A stretch of DNA of 28,300 nt from contig FN649751.1 in assembly GCA_000310025.1 (NCBI GenBank), positions 6,332,944-6,361,243 on the forward strand, in the 5' to 3' direction. A program made the translations under genes and the position numbers. This document shows, piece by piece, positions 1 through 10,049 of this stretch. Below the pieces are notes generated by a model. It was not told the DNA's origin, made no database searches, and was given only the letters and a program-made list of their open reading frames with translations. Positions within the stretch are counted from its first letter, which is position 1; every line of letters starts with the position of its first letter. This DNA is from Ectocarpus siliculosus. Its lineage: Eukaryota > Sar > Phaeophyceae > Ectocarpales > Ectocarpaceae.

Positions 1-675
1 AAGGGACCCGCGGTCAAGGGCAAAAGGAAAAGGGAATCCAAAATGAGGGGCCCCCCCCCCCCCCCCCCCCCCCCTTGGTGTTTGCCATCGGCGGGATTGG
101 GTTTTCGTCGCTTGGCAACGACGTTGTAAAACAAGTCATTTCACTTCGTGAACTCGGCAACCAGGTCATCGTTTTTATGTTTTCCCTCTGTTTTTTTTTG
201 GCGGTAACCATGATGGTGATCGAGTAGAAAATGTTGTGCGGGGTCGAGAACCCTCACTCCGCGCAAGGGGGATGAGCGCACCACGTTGGTTAAAATGGTC
301 AAGCATCCTCGAGGCAGTTACACAGTGTTTTTAGTTGTCTCTGGAAGGGAAAGAGCACCAGAAAATAGATTAAGTCATACGCAGCTGTCATCCGTACGCA
401 AGGAAGTAAGCACAAGATGGCAAGGAAGTAAGCACAAGATTCCGAACACCCTTGGCAGGATGCAGCGCACCCTCCATGCGACTCGCCGAATACCTCACGG
501 CGCTTCGCGCTTGGTGATGTCAGAGCCTGGTCCGGTGAGAACCCGGGCGTTCTCCGTCCCGGCTTTGTAGGGATGCGAGGTCAATGGTCTAACGACTATG
601 GCATGCACGACTATGAGTACCCCCCCCCCCCCCCCTCGCGGCGAAAACACGAATTGTCAGGGTCCAGCTCAACAG
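1..675. other. Left-edge region upstream of the MYB exon; probably intron
   Basis: No gene is recognised here. The stretch contains a run of 24 C at 51-74, a 22-bp direct duplication at 399-440 and a run of 16 C at 620-635. The last 40 or so bases, between the second C run and the MYB exon, resemble the sequence just upstream of the homologous exon of MYB copy 2 (about 23158-23205). In copy 2 that sequence is the end of a 3-kb intron. I therefore infer that most or all of this stretch is the first intron of MYB copy 1, and that its first exon lies beyond the left edge. Short ORFs here (for example 286-570) show no recognisable domain. Confidence 0.4.
399..440. repeat. 22-bp tandem direct duplication
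   Basis: The unit at 399-420 is repeated directly at 421-440, with 20 matching bases. Each unit contains GGAAGTAAGC, which looks like a splice donor (AG/GTAAGC). I cannot tie either to an exon. Confidence 0.75.
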
Positions 676-1853
676 TGGAAGGTGGACGGACGAGGAGCAC
701 CAAGGATTTCTCCGCGGTCTCGAGGTGTACGGTCATGGTAACTGGAACGCTATCGTGGTCTTCGTTCCCTCTCGCAGCCCGTCCCAGATCGAAGCCTACG
801 CCCAGCAGTACTTTGCGCAGGGTGGGGCGGTCCAAAACCTGCAGCAGGTACATACGTCCACAGGCACACGCGGGGTGTGAGCCACGAGAGCTTTGGTGTT
901 TATGGCGTTGGAGAACGTGGGTTTTGTCAATTCGTTGGGACAAATAGCTCGTTTTTTTCCTTCTTCCCTCCTCTCGATATTTTTGCTCTCGTCTGTTTCG
1001 TTGCTCCAGCGGTGTAACGGGTGGTGTATCGGGCTCATGCTCTCTTTATTCTCGTCTCTTGTCTTCTTGGCCGTTCCGTGTGTGTGCCGATACCCGCGTT
1101 GGTTTCTCTCGTTTCTGTGCTCACGCGGAAGCAGATGTGTAGTCGAATTGCAATGCATGACACCTGGTGCTTGTAACTGTGACGCTGCCCGGAAATCCGT
1201 TCCCCGCCCAACCGATGGGGATCGAATTCGGTTGGTGGGCAGTTGGTATGCACCCAACAAGGAGAAGCAACAACATACCTGTACAACGGGTCGTGCCAAC
1301 ACACATTCATCCTGATCATACATCCTAAATTCGATATCCTACATTGTCGCGAGGGATAGACCAGCTGGGTAGGTACTCCACGGAGAAAATGAAGCACCAC
1401 GTAGTAGGCGACATTTCACAGATGTCGGGGCCTGGGATGTTATATATTTGCGGCCACGCTATAGGTCTCACTGTTTTCATCTCTCATCAACGGTCCCGGT
1501 GCCGTGTAGTCATTCCCGATTCCTCTCACATTATCCCCTACAAACACTCTGACCACACCGACCGTTAGACTCACCCCCTCGCCCCACATGCTTACATCAT
1601 CAATCTCCGAATATTGCAGGTAGTTGGCGGAGTGCCACAGCAGCAACAGCCCCCGCCGCAGCAACAGTATCAGCAGCAGCAGCAGCAGCAGCAACAACAA
1701 CAGCATCAAGCGCAGTCGCAGGTGGAAGAACAGCAACAACAGCATCAGGTGTGGAGCCGCGCGGGTCTGGTACCCGACCCGAACGACCCCGACAGCGAAG
1801 AAGCGTTGAGGCGCCATCTCGCTACAAATGGCATTTGTTACGGCATGCTATAG
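676..1853 (+). CDS. MYB-like (SHAQKYF-type) protein, copy 1, 3' part: exons 676-847 and 1620-1853
   Basis: This is a putative nuclear DNA-binding protein with a single MYB/SANT repeat. Exon 676-847 is entered through an AG acceptor at 674-675 after a C-rich tract. It reads GRWTDEEHQGFL, then GNWNAI, then PSRSPSQIEAYAQQYF, the order of a plant-type SHAQKYF MYB repeat with two tryptophans and the third-helix motif. The donor is CAG/GTACAT at 848, at a codon boundary. The last exon starts after TTGCAG at 1617-1619, also at a codon boundary, so the frame is kept. It encodes a Gln-rich stretch with 11 consecutive Gln, then the tail VWSRAGLVP ... NGICYGML and TAG. The paralogue at 20017-24426 has the same exon and intron plan. 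The 5' exon is not in the window, so the gene is partial here. The motif reads AYAQQYF instead of SHAQKYF. Family assignment is firm; the exact exon ends are inferred. Confidence 0.75.
848..1619 (+). other. Intron of MYB copy 1 (772 bp)
   Basis: The stretch has a GT donor at 848-849 and an AG acceptor at 1618-1619, preceded by a C/T-rich stretch. Its length is almost the same as the matching intron of copy 2 (776 bp). Blocks of it are recognisably homologous to that intron, for example around 1205-1290 versus 23745-23822 (both have GGATCGAA, GCACCCAACA and ACATACCTGTAC), and around 1480-1550 versus 23965-24055. Open frames inside it, on both strands, have no recognisable domain. Confidence 0.7.
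1671..1711 (+). repeat. CAG/CAA polyglutamine microsatellite in the last exon of MYB copy 1
   Basis: This is an interrupted run of CAG and CAA codons giving 11 consecutive Gln. Gln-rich stretches are common in transcription activators. Copy 2 has a shorter, more interrupted Gln region at the same place, so repeat length differs between the paralogues. Confidence 0.85.
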
Positions 1854-1922
1854 GCACCCTGCTTCTGGCTTGACCGTTGCCGCCGCCGCTGCTGATGCCA
1901 TGTTTCCAGTAGTACCCGATCG

Positions 1923-1928
1923 AATAAA
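1923..1928 (+). promoter_or_regulatory. Candidate polyadenylation signal AATAAA of MYB copy 1
   Basis: AATAAA lies 70 bp downstream of the TAG of MYB copy 1, on the same strand and in an otherwise non-coding stretch. The hexamer is common by chance, so support is positional only. Copy 2 has no exact AATAAA at the matching place. Confidence 0.4.
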
Positions 1929-2978
1929 TATCGATAAGACGCTGGTGCCTCAGCAGAACCACGAAACACACACACACACTGATCGAATGGACAAGAAATG
2001 TAGGCAGTTAACGGGGGCGGATGGTTGGTGAGCCTCCTACTGTCAATTAGCCGTCGACGAGGCTTGGCGAAATGCACCGCAATTGCAGTATTGTAATACT
2101 CTGCGTAGGATGTTTTTCGCAGTGCAATGCCCACAAACAAGCGGGGAGGTGGAGCACGCATCGTGCGGTGGTTTTCCCGGTCAGTGCAAGATTATGCATG
2201 TACGTTGTAAGTAAGTCCATGTGGTCTTCGCTCACCCGACGAAGCCTTTGGACAGAGACTGTCGGTGCGAGACTTGAGACGTTTGCCCATTCTTCGTTTT
2301 TACAGGGAGTTGGATACGGCAGAACCGAAACACTCCCACTCGTTTTTAAGACTTCCAATCTGTGTGGCATTGTATACAGTCGTGATTTTACAAGGAGGTT
2401 CCGCCTCCCGGGTTTCGAGCTGCACCAAACGTTTCAACTCGTTGTTGTCAAGGATTTCAATCCATGTGGCGATGACTCATTCTTGTTCTAGATTTTTGTA
2501 GGGGGTTGACGGGACGGTTGTCATGAGTGGGCCAGCAATCGATCTGCAAACAATACTTAGGCTTTGGGAAACCTCAATACCTGAGACTGTTTTCAACGAG
2601 TGCGACACCGGCGGGCAGTGCTTGGTTTTCAAATACGAGCTACGTGTAGGACTTTAGGTCTTGGGTTTTGTGCCTCGACTTCACTGATGGGCAGCGGTGC
2701 AGGTTGTGGCAGGTTGGATCCCAACTACACACTGTTGAAGTTTCGGGGGGAAGCTTTTGTAGACTGGATCGACCTGAGATTTTCTTCGTTTTTTGCGGCC
2801 ACCCCGCCGTTTTTGGTTGGATCAATGAGACAATCCCCGATGGCGTGACGTGCTGCATTCGGTTTGGTGTGCAACCGTGAGGTTTGGCCAGTTATTGTTG
2901 GTGCTACCACAAGCCGGTGCCTCTGGCCACCGGTGCTTCACACAGCGATACCTCGGGCAGGCTTCGTGGTACAAGACC
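1929..2978. other. Intergenic stretch between MYB copy 1 and copia copy L
   Basis: About 1 kb with no gene I can recognise. It holds a short CA microsatellite at 1966-1979. Open frames here (for example 2072-2491) are short, lack any known domain and carry no matched splice signals. The first bases after the MYB stop resemble the 3' flank of MYB copy 2, so this is probably 3' UTR followed by intergenic DNA. Confidence 0.5.
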
Positions 2979-2983
2979 AGCTG
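2979..2983. repeat. Target site duplication of copia copy L, left side (AGCTG)
   Basis: AGCTG lies directly before the TG of the element's left LTR and is repeated directly after the other end at 10045-10049. A 5-bp duplication is usual for Ty1/copia integrases. The exact match fixes the element ends at TGAAAGG and ATCTAACA (plus-strand reading). Confidence 0.92.
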
Positions 2984-3303
2984 TGAAAGGTAAACTACGC
3001 GGGGTGCAGCAAGCACGTTCTGGACGTTACTTGGAGCACTGGGTAGGCGGCCGTGTTAGGCCGAGAGAGAGAGATTGAGAGAGAGTTGGAGAGAGAGTGG
3101 GAGAAGGAAACTTGATTGGAGAGAGACGGTGGTGGTGGTGGAGAGAGAGAGGAAGAGAGCTGCACGCACGCAAGCCTCATCACATCCGCCACGCCAAAAG
3201 GGTCCCCGTGACTGCACCGGTGGTACCCCACAACACACGAAATTCCCAACACGTATCCCCCTGGGATCCTCACGACCAGATACTGCTGCGAGTATATCTA
3301 ACA
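2984..3303 (-). repeat. 3' LTR of copia copy L (320 bp)
   Basis: The plus-strand reading starts TGAAAGGTAAAC and ends TATATCTAACA. It contains a GA-rich (CT-rich in element sense) low-complexity block at about 3061-3160. It pairs with the LTR at 9723-10044, with very few differences. Confidence 0.95.
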
Positions 3304-3313
3304 TCCCCCCTGC
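3304..3313 (-). other. Polypurine tract of copia copy L
   Basis: In element sense GCAGGGGGGA lies directly upstream of the 3' LTR. This is the expected plus-strand primer site. Copy R has the identical sequence at 17652-17661. Confidence 0.85.
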
Positions 3314-3521
3314 TCGCAACAGTTTCTCACTGAAAACTTCGCCAACATCTGATATCTCAACCAAAAGACGTCTTTTCCAGAATAATATGCCATCAAGATC
3401 ATGCCAAAATATGAGAGAGAAAAACAATTCAAAGAAACAAATATGCCATCGCGCGTAGCGAATACTTGGCGCGGAAAACGAAACAAAACCAAAATAAACT
3501 CATCAGACACACAATGAACAC

Positions 3522-3879
3522 TCATGCCAAATTCATCACAAAATCACGGTGAGACTCAAAAGCATCCTTCGACAAACTCTTCGTGAGAAAGTCTGCACGC
3601 TGGTACGGTGACGGCACGTGGATTACCGAAATTTCCTTCCTCTCTACCAGTTCCCGGAGAAAATGGTGCCTTACATCTATGTGCTTCGAGTTCGAGTTCG
3701 AGATGGGGTTCTGCGCTAGTTGAATCGCCCCCTGGTTGTCCTCGAATATTGGGATGCACGGCATGCCAACCTGTGGCAGCATGAAACGCCAAACCTGCCT
3801 CAAAAACAAAACCTCCTTCACTACATCACCAAGCGCGACGTACTCTGCTTCTGTCGTCGAAAGCGTAACGCACTTTTCG
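3522..3879 (-). pseudogene. RNase H C-terminal part of copia copy L, out of frame with its RT
   Basis: This frame carries the second half of the copia RNase H domain: TLSTTEAEYVALGD, then EDNQGAIQLAQNP, KHIDVRHHFLREL and a C-terminal ADFLTKSL. These are all standard features of this family. A 1-bp insertion near 3878 (minus-strand AACGCGAAAAG versus AACGCAAAAG in copy R) separates it from the RT frame upstream. In copy L the RNase H therefore cannot be made joined to RT. Confidence 0.9.
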
Positions 3880-4944
3880 CGTTCTGGAAAACCAAGACAC
3901 GGCGCCTCCTCCACACGTCACGATCCCTCCTGATACTGACCTACGGTCTTCTGCCTTGCTTGCAAAGTCCGCATCAGCGTACCCCTGCAAGCTGAATCCT
4001 TCTACTGTACCTCTCTGAAACGAAATACCAAAGTGACTCGTCCTCCTCGCATAGCCTAAAATATCCATCGCTGCATTCCATTGCACCAGCTTCGGAGATG
4101 CGCAATACCTAGCTACTGCCCTTACAGCATTCGCAATGTCTTGCCTAGTTTGAGTCGCCAGCCACATCAACGATCCTACCAGCTCACGAAACGGAAAGTC
4201 TGTCGCCATCTCATCCGCATCAAAATCAGAAAGCTTCACTCCCGAAGACATCGGAACGCTCTTACCCCCGACTACTCCATACTCTGCTGCTAGCTCATCC
4301 GTGAAAGTCTGCTGAGAAATTCTCAACCTACCAGTATCCTTGTTCCTCTCGTAAAAGCAGCCAGAATACCATCTCAACTCTCCCAGGTTCTTCACCGGCA
4401 CAGACTTGTTGAGGTCAGCGGCAAACTTGTCCCATCTCTCCCTCTCTCCGACAGCAAAAATATCATCTACATGTACTACCAAGATCAACACAACACACCC
4501 ATCCTCAATCAATCGAAACACACAAGCATCGGCCAAACACTGCTCAAATCCCAATGCTATCAAACACCTCTTTAGCATTGCATGCCACTGCCTAGATGCC
4601 TGCCTCAAGCCATACAGACTCTTGCCTAGTTCTACAATCATTCCAGATAGAGCTCCACATCCCTGCGGTAGGCGCATGTACACGTCTTCCTCCAACTCCG
4701 AACGCACAAAAGCTTGCTCAATATCGAAATGACACAGGTCGAGGTTCAACTCGCACGCCAACGCAGCCAACATCCTAACACACGAAACAGAAACGGTAGG
4801 CGCGTACAGCTCTCCAAAGTCAATGTACTCTCTCTGCATATCACCTCTCGCTACAAGTTTCGACTTCACCTTAGTGGGCCATCCAAACTCATCTGCCTTC
4901 CAATCGAATACCCACTTAGCGTTAATTGCATTCTCCACTAATTG
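3826..4944 (-). pseudogene. Reverse transcriptase and RNase H N-terminus of copia copy L
   Basis: The frame runs from the codon after the UAG at 4945-4947 into the frameshift near 3878, then on to a stop at 3826. It shows the copia RT series: KWVFDWK, KLVARGDMQREYIDFGELYAPTVS, the catalytic Asp in CHFDIEQAF, SLYGLRQASRQWH and the VDD catalytic pair in VHVDDIFAVG. The RNase H start YADADFAS follows. The KLVARG motif is the standard form, unlike RPVARG in copy R. No ATG precedes the first conserved blocks; the first in-frame initiator-like codon is GTG, so expression would need readthrough of the UAG. Confidence 0.92.
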
Positions 4945-4947
4945 CTA
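4939..4947 (-). promoter_or_regulatory. Leaky stop context UAG CAA UUA in copia copy L
   Basis: On the minus strand the integrase-side frame ends in TAG (4947-4945), followed at once by CAA TTA and then RT sequence in the same frame. UAG CAA UUA is the well-known tobacco mosaic virus readthrough context, and CARYYA is the general consensus. The homologous site in copy R is UAG CAA CUA. Readthrough itself is inferred. Confidence 0.75.
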
Positions 4948-7653
4948 CTTTGCCGGAGTAAAAGTCCCCGCTTCCAACAAGCCGTAAAACTCCCTTTGCA
5001 TGGAGTCGCTCCAGAGGTGTCGGTGCTCCGACGCCATGGCCTCGTTGTAGCTCTTTGGAACACGAAGGTCGCTAGCCTGGCAGTGCGGAAGGTCAGGGCG
5101 TTGCTCCGGCGGGCGCTGGTCTCGCAGCGTGGCGTCGATGTCTTCCCGGTTGGCGAGGAGCGTGGCAAGTTCGAGTGGAAAGCCCGCTCCTCCAGCCCCC
5201 GGGTCCACCGCTGCGAGTGCTCCCGCCTGTTTTCCGGCCCCCGCTCCCCCCGACTCTCCGGCCTCCGCCCCCCCCAGCTCCCTGCGCTCCTCATCCACCG
5301 CGCTCCGAGCCTCCAGCATCGACACCAGAGTGTTCTTGTCTAGCATCGAGATGAGTCCTGTGCTGTGCCTCGTGCCCGATCTCGTACGGCTTGGCAGTCG
5401 CGGGTCTGCCATACCCTCGGCCTTTGACGGGCGAAGCAGCCGCATGGCGTGAGCCGTAAGCGGGGGCATCGCGGGGTCCGGCGGCGGCGGCTGGTCTGGA
5501 TCGAGGGTCGCCGACGGTGACGGCGAAGAGGCAGAAGACGGCTGGCCAGGGGCGGGGGTCGCCGACGGTGGCGGCGAAGTGGCAGAGGGCGGCTGTGAAG
5601 GCGTGGAACCGGACGGCGGCGTGGTCGCTGGCGGCGGCGTTGCGGCAGGTGGCGTTGCGGCAGTCGAAGGCGTCGGTGCTGGGCCAAAGTTGAACGAGAC
5701 GACCGGCGGCGTGAACGGGGGGGGTGTCGGTGCAGCGGTGACACCAGCGGAACCCCCCTCGCCGGCTGGCGCCGACGTCACCCACGGCACGTTGTTGGTG
5801 TAGACGACGCGACCGGTGGACGCCTTGAGGACCTTGACGGTGCCGCTCGGGTGATTGTCGCCACCGTTCAGGTAGAAGCAGAGGGTGGCCTGGTCGTCGA
5901 GCTTGGTGCGGCGATCCTCGCGCATGAAGCCGGGCTGGAAGAACGGAAGCACGCGGATCGGCCCTTGCTCGCCGGTGAACATCTCGTGCGGCGAGCGCCG
6001 CCCGGGGTTGGCCTTGGTCGCCGACTGGTTAAGAGCGTCGGCGGCCCACTTCGCCGATTCCATCCAAAGACGGTCACCGCGCTCGTCGAGGCCGGGGAAG
6101 GAGGCGAAGTCGACGTTGAACACACGGCTAGCCCTGCGGCGGGCGGCCATGCCGGCCTTCATAATCCGCCAGATGGCGCTCTCCACGACGCCGTTGTACT
6201 TCGGAGTGCCAGGCGGGGTGAACTCGACGCCGATGCCGTTGTCGTCGCAGAATTGCCGGAAGTCGCCACGGGTCCACTCGGTGCCGTTGTCGACGCGGAA
6301 ACACTCGATGCGCCCGAGGTCGTACCGCCCCACGTCCGCCAGCAGCCTTTTCGTTGCCGCCAGCGCGTCGGACTTCCGCCGGAGACCGTAGACCTTGTTC
6401 CACCGCGAGGCGCTGTCGACGGCGACGAACAGGTAGAGGTTGCCGCCCAGGGAAGGCACCAGCGGTCCACACAAGTCCAGGTGAACACGCCCGAGTGGCT
6501 TGGACGCCCGCGCTCCCGGCCCCCGCGGCACCGACCCTCGCCTGCCCTTCGCCTTCATGCAGTCCGTGCACGGTTCCAGCTTGCCGGTGAGCACGATGCC
6601 TCTCTGCTGGGCGGTTTCTCTCAAAAGAGGCTCGCAAGCGTGGGCAAGGGAGCGGTGGAAGCGGTTGATGTCAACGGACTTTTCAGTCGAACCAAGAGCA
6701 AACGGGGACGCACCAGGGTCAAGAGCGGCCGCACCCAAGTCAAAATCAGCACCCCCATCAATGCTATCCAAAACAGCAGCCACACGCGCAGCATCAGTTT
6801 CAGGGATAAACGCGGGGAAAAACTCTTGATACGGGGTGTCATCATAGCCATCCATGAGCTGCTCGTCGGTGAGCACACTCGTATCTCCAAGATCCATACC
6901 CGGAAAAGTACCCACACACACAAACTCGGACGCCGAAGAAGGTACTACGCCGGCAGAGCCGGCGGGCGGGACGTTCTCACTCGCAGGTACTACACTGGTG
7001 GGACCAGTGGGCGTGACGCTATGAGTCGAAGGTACTACGCTGGTGGGACCAGCGGGCGTGACGCTCTCACTCGAAGGTACTACGCTAGCAGAGCCAGCGG
7101 GAGGGAAACGCAACACGGACACCAATGATTCCGCGGAGCCCCCTTTTTGGGAAGGGGAACGCGTGGAGCCAACGGCGGGGGCGGAATCGGGGGCAGTCAC
7201 GAATGCAGGCAAAGCAGAAGAGTCTACTATAGTCGCAGATGGGTCGTATGGTAACCGCATGGCATATGCTGCAGACGCTTTTTCCTCCCTAGCAAATAGC
7301 AGTCCATTTTGGAGGGTTGCACCACGCTCGTCGTGCAGGATTTGTTGCTTTCGAGAAACTGCATGCGTTGAAAACAAATTGAAGCTCAGGCTCTCTACTA
7401 CAGACACGTCAGTCAGCTTAACACACATCGTCGTTTTTTCACCGTTCTCATCCTCCTGAAAGAAACTAAGGTTGATGCTACCGATAGCTTGCACTTCTAG
7501 CAGTCGACCATCACCTACGACGACATACTTCCTATTTGCGGGGATCTCCTGCAGATCGTACATGTGTAGGCTACTGTTGGTAAAACTGTTGCTTGCACCT
7601 GAATCAGCTACCCATCTCTTCGCTACCAGGCGGCCCCTCACTAGATTCCACAC
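4945..7653 (-). pseudogene. Protease-integrase region of copia copy L (open frame, cut off from gag)
   Basis: The open frame holds WVADSGASNSF (aspartic protease, D-S-G) and three 45-bp repeats. It continues with a HRSLAH...CTDC zinc finger and the integrase core D...DNGTEW...VVESAIW (DD35E spacing as in copy R). A long Pro/Ser/Thr/Ala-rich linker then leads to the UAG. A 1-bp insertion near 7620 (GCGAAGAGA versus GCGAGAGA in copy R), just before the protease, puts it out of frame with gag. The first residues of the open frame are therefore not native. The domain order integrase-then-RT is the Ty1/copia arrangement. Confidence 0.92.
6941..7095 (-). repeat. 45-bp tandem repeats between protease and integrase, copy L
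   Basis: About 3.4 imperfect 45-bp units encode a 15-residue Val-Val-Pro-Ser motif (SVVPS....TP.GPT). The same array is present in copy R at 13833-13991, so it predates both insertions. Confidence 0.85.
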
Positions 7654-7709
7654 TCAGCAAAGACGAAGCAGACGCAGCAGACTCGACTCCAATCGTCACT
7701 CCTATCCTA

Positions 7710-9627
7710 TCAACACAATCTTCGGGGTGAGACTTGCCTAGGGGCACCGATTGTGCCGTGCAGAGGTGGAGGTAGCCCGAAGATGGAGGCGCGCCAAGAG
7801 AAGGGGCAGAGGACGAGGAGGAAGCGGTGCTGCTGCTGCCCGCGGGGGGGGGGCTGACGTGGCTGCTCGGATGATGAATCTTGACCGGCGGGAGGGTAGT
7901 AGACGTAGTGGATCCCGCCGTCAGATGAACGGCTGTCTTCGCACCCGGAGGAGTAGCTGTAGCTGTCCCCGCCGCCGGCGTAGTGGGCGTACCCGGCGTC
8001 GTGGTAGCCGTCGTCGTAGGAGTAGCCTTCGTCGTAGTCGCCGTAATCTTCGTAGTTGCCATCATCATCGTGGGCGTAGTACACAACGTACGCCTGCTCT
8101 CTTCCGTGGCCAGAACGCGCGTGCCCCGGGCCTCTCCCTGCCCGATCTCTCTCGGCACGCCCGTCGCTGCTGTGGCGTCCCGCGGGCCCACGACCCCCCG
8201 GGTGACGCCCCAGACGACCACCAGGCCCACGTCCACGAAGAGGTCGCGGGGGCGAGGCTTGGCTCCAGCCACCGCCACCATGACCGGTGTGGTGCTGCTG
8301 CTCTATCCTCACCCATCGCCCGCCACCGCGGCCGGGTCCCAGCGGCGGTCTACCCCCTCGCTGGCTACCGCCGCCACCGCGGCTGCCGCCGCCCGAGCGA
8401 CGTTCCTCGGCGCCCTCTCTCGAACGCGCACGCCGCAGTTGCTGCTGGAGACGACACTGCTCGTTGGTGTGAAGCTCGGACTGGTGGTAGCGGCAAAATC
8501 CGCCGGGGTCGTCGTTGAACACGTCACTATTTTTCTTCTCGCCGTCACGATTTTGGCCGCCAGCTGCTGCCTGACCGCCGTCTTGACCCCCGGATGCCCC
8601 CCCACTGCCCCCGCCGCGCCGGCCCATGCCGGACGCGGCGAGAGCGAGCTTCACCTCGCGCCTCTCCCCCTTGCTCCTCTCGCGCTCCACCTCCACGTGG
8701 GCGTCCCTCACCACAGTCTCAAGGGTACGCAACGTCCGGACATCATGGGCAAGCAGTATTCCTTTTTGCACGGCATACAACGAAGAGGGAAGGCCACGAG
8801 CAATGTCTTTGTTGGCATCTGTTTCATCCTTAATCGTGCCTACAGATGCGAGATGCAGGCGAAGGGCCTCTGAGCGGGCAATGTAATCCTGTGGACTCTC
8901 GGACTCTTTCATCTCCAACTCCTTCCAGTCCTGCTCCAACCTTGACTTTTCTGACTGCTTTTTCTCCTGATAGAACTCGGTCACTATTTTCCAGCCCTTT
9001 TGGGGACTCTCACACGCCAGAATCAAGCTCTGAATCGGGGGATACAAAACCTTGCTGATGAGGATATTCCACAGTTTGAAATACTTGTCTACCACTTCAT
9101 TTCCAAAAAGTCTCCGAAGGTCTCCTACATTCACACCCCTCTTCCCGACCTTGACCTCGACCTCCAGTTCCAACGCATCATGCACACCCTCCTCCTGAAA
9201 ATATGAAATCATCTTACCACGAAAAATATCATACATAATGTATAAGTCCTGCTCCTTCTTTACACTACCAAGCCAAGGTTCGATTTCTGAGCCCGGATTG
9301 ACACGTAACGTGCCTGAGCGGGCAAAGCCCTGTTGTTGAGCGATGGCCTCAGCTGTCACCTTGGCCGCTTGCGCCACGATGTGTGCGACGCTGCTAGGGT
9401 CGTTGAATGTGGCTGGTGTACCCTGGCTGGAGGGTGATGGTTGGTTGCCAGTAGGTGGGACTGGGTTGCCGGTTGGAGTGGCTGGGTTGCCGGCTGGTGG
9501 TTGGGCAATGGTGACCCTCGTTGATCCTGTTGGCTTCGAGTTCGGCTTGCACTCGTTGCTGGACGATCTCCTCCACTTTTTGTTGTAGCTCTTCCCCGCT
9601 GAGGGCGGAGAGGTCGATGTCCTCCAT
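7710..9627 (-). pseudogene. gag of copia copy L, frameshifted
   Basis: The native start is the ATG of MEDIDLSALSGEEL at 9627. A 5-bp loss near 9514 (copy R has GAGGGTGAAGTCACC, copy L GAGGGTCACC, with GT microhomology) shifts the frame after about 38 codons. The capsid-like region, the C-x2-H-x4-H-x4-C knuckle, the RGG-rich stretch and the Tyr/Asp/Gly-rich stretch then continue in another frame. A G run at 7844-7853 has 10 G where copy R has 9 C on its sense strand, so it is shifted again before the protease. Either indel is enough to disable normal Gag-Pol in this copy. Confidence 0.9.
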
Positions 9628-9722
9628 GATGTTTGGTGTTGTGGGAGTCTACCGATTGCGCGTGACTGCACAACCCCCGGATGGCTACGCCCGCGCGCAG
9701 ATACCGTGATATCGCACTAGTG

Positions 9723-10044
9723 TGAAAGGTAAACTACGCGGGGTGCAGCAAGCACGTTCTGGACGTTACTTGGAGCACTGGGTAGGCGGCCGTGTTAGGC
9801 CGAGAGAGAGAGGTTGAGAGAGAGTTGGAGAGAGAGAGTGCGAGAAAGAAACTTGATTGGAGAGAGACGGTGGTGGTGGTGGAGAGAGAGAGGAAGAGAG
9901 CTGCACGCACGCAAGCCTCATCACATCCGCCACGCCAAAAGGGTCCCCGTGACTGCACCGGTGGTACCCCACAACACACGAAATTCCCAACACGTATCCC
10001 CCTGGGATCCTCACGACCAGATACTGCTGCGAGTATATCTAACA
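9723..10044 (-). repeat. 5' LTR of copia copy L (322 bp)
   Basis: In element sense it runs TGTTAGATATAC...CCTTTCA. Relative to the 3' LTR at 2984-3303, by eye it differs at three bases, plus a 2-bp change in a GA run. It should contain the promoter. No clear TATA box is visible; the CT-rich block with CCAATCA is the most likely control region. Confidence 0.95.
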
Positions 10045-10049
10045 AGCTG
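10045..10049. repeat. Target site duplication of copia copy L, right side (AGCTG)
   Basis: It exactly repeats 2979-2983 and directly follows the terminal TAACA of the LTR. Confidence 0.92.

Larger units (their letters stand above)
2984..10044 (-). mobile_element. Ty1/copia LTR retrotransposon, copy L (7061 bp, frameshifted)
   Basis: This is a full-length element on the minus strand: 5' LTR at 9723-10044, leader, gag, protease, integrase, RT, RNase H, purine tract and 3' LTR at 2984-3303. The domain order protease-integrase-RT-RNase H identifies Ty1/copia (Pseudoviridae type). The LTRs begin TGTTAG and end CTTTCA in element sense, and a 5-bp duplication AGCTG flanks the element. It is co-linear with copy R and highly similar to it, but four small indels break the frame (near 9514, 7844-7853, 7620 and 3878). 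It is therefore non-autonomous. Its two LTRs differ by eye at three bases plus one 2-bp GA-run indel, so the insertion is recent. Confidence 0.97.

Noticed and set aside
573-947. 124-codon open frame over the MYB exon of copy 1
   Set aside because: It is in the wrong frame. The MYB repeat is read in the frame starting at 677.
5851-7128. 425-codon plus-strand open frame antisense to the integrase region of copy L (and its mirror at 13800-15077 in copy R)
   Set aside because: It is the mirror frame of GC-rich, third-position-biased integrase and linker codons. It has no domain and its conservation follows from the sense frame.
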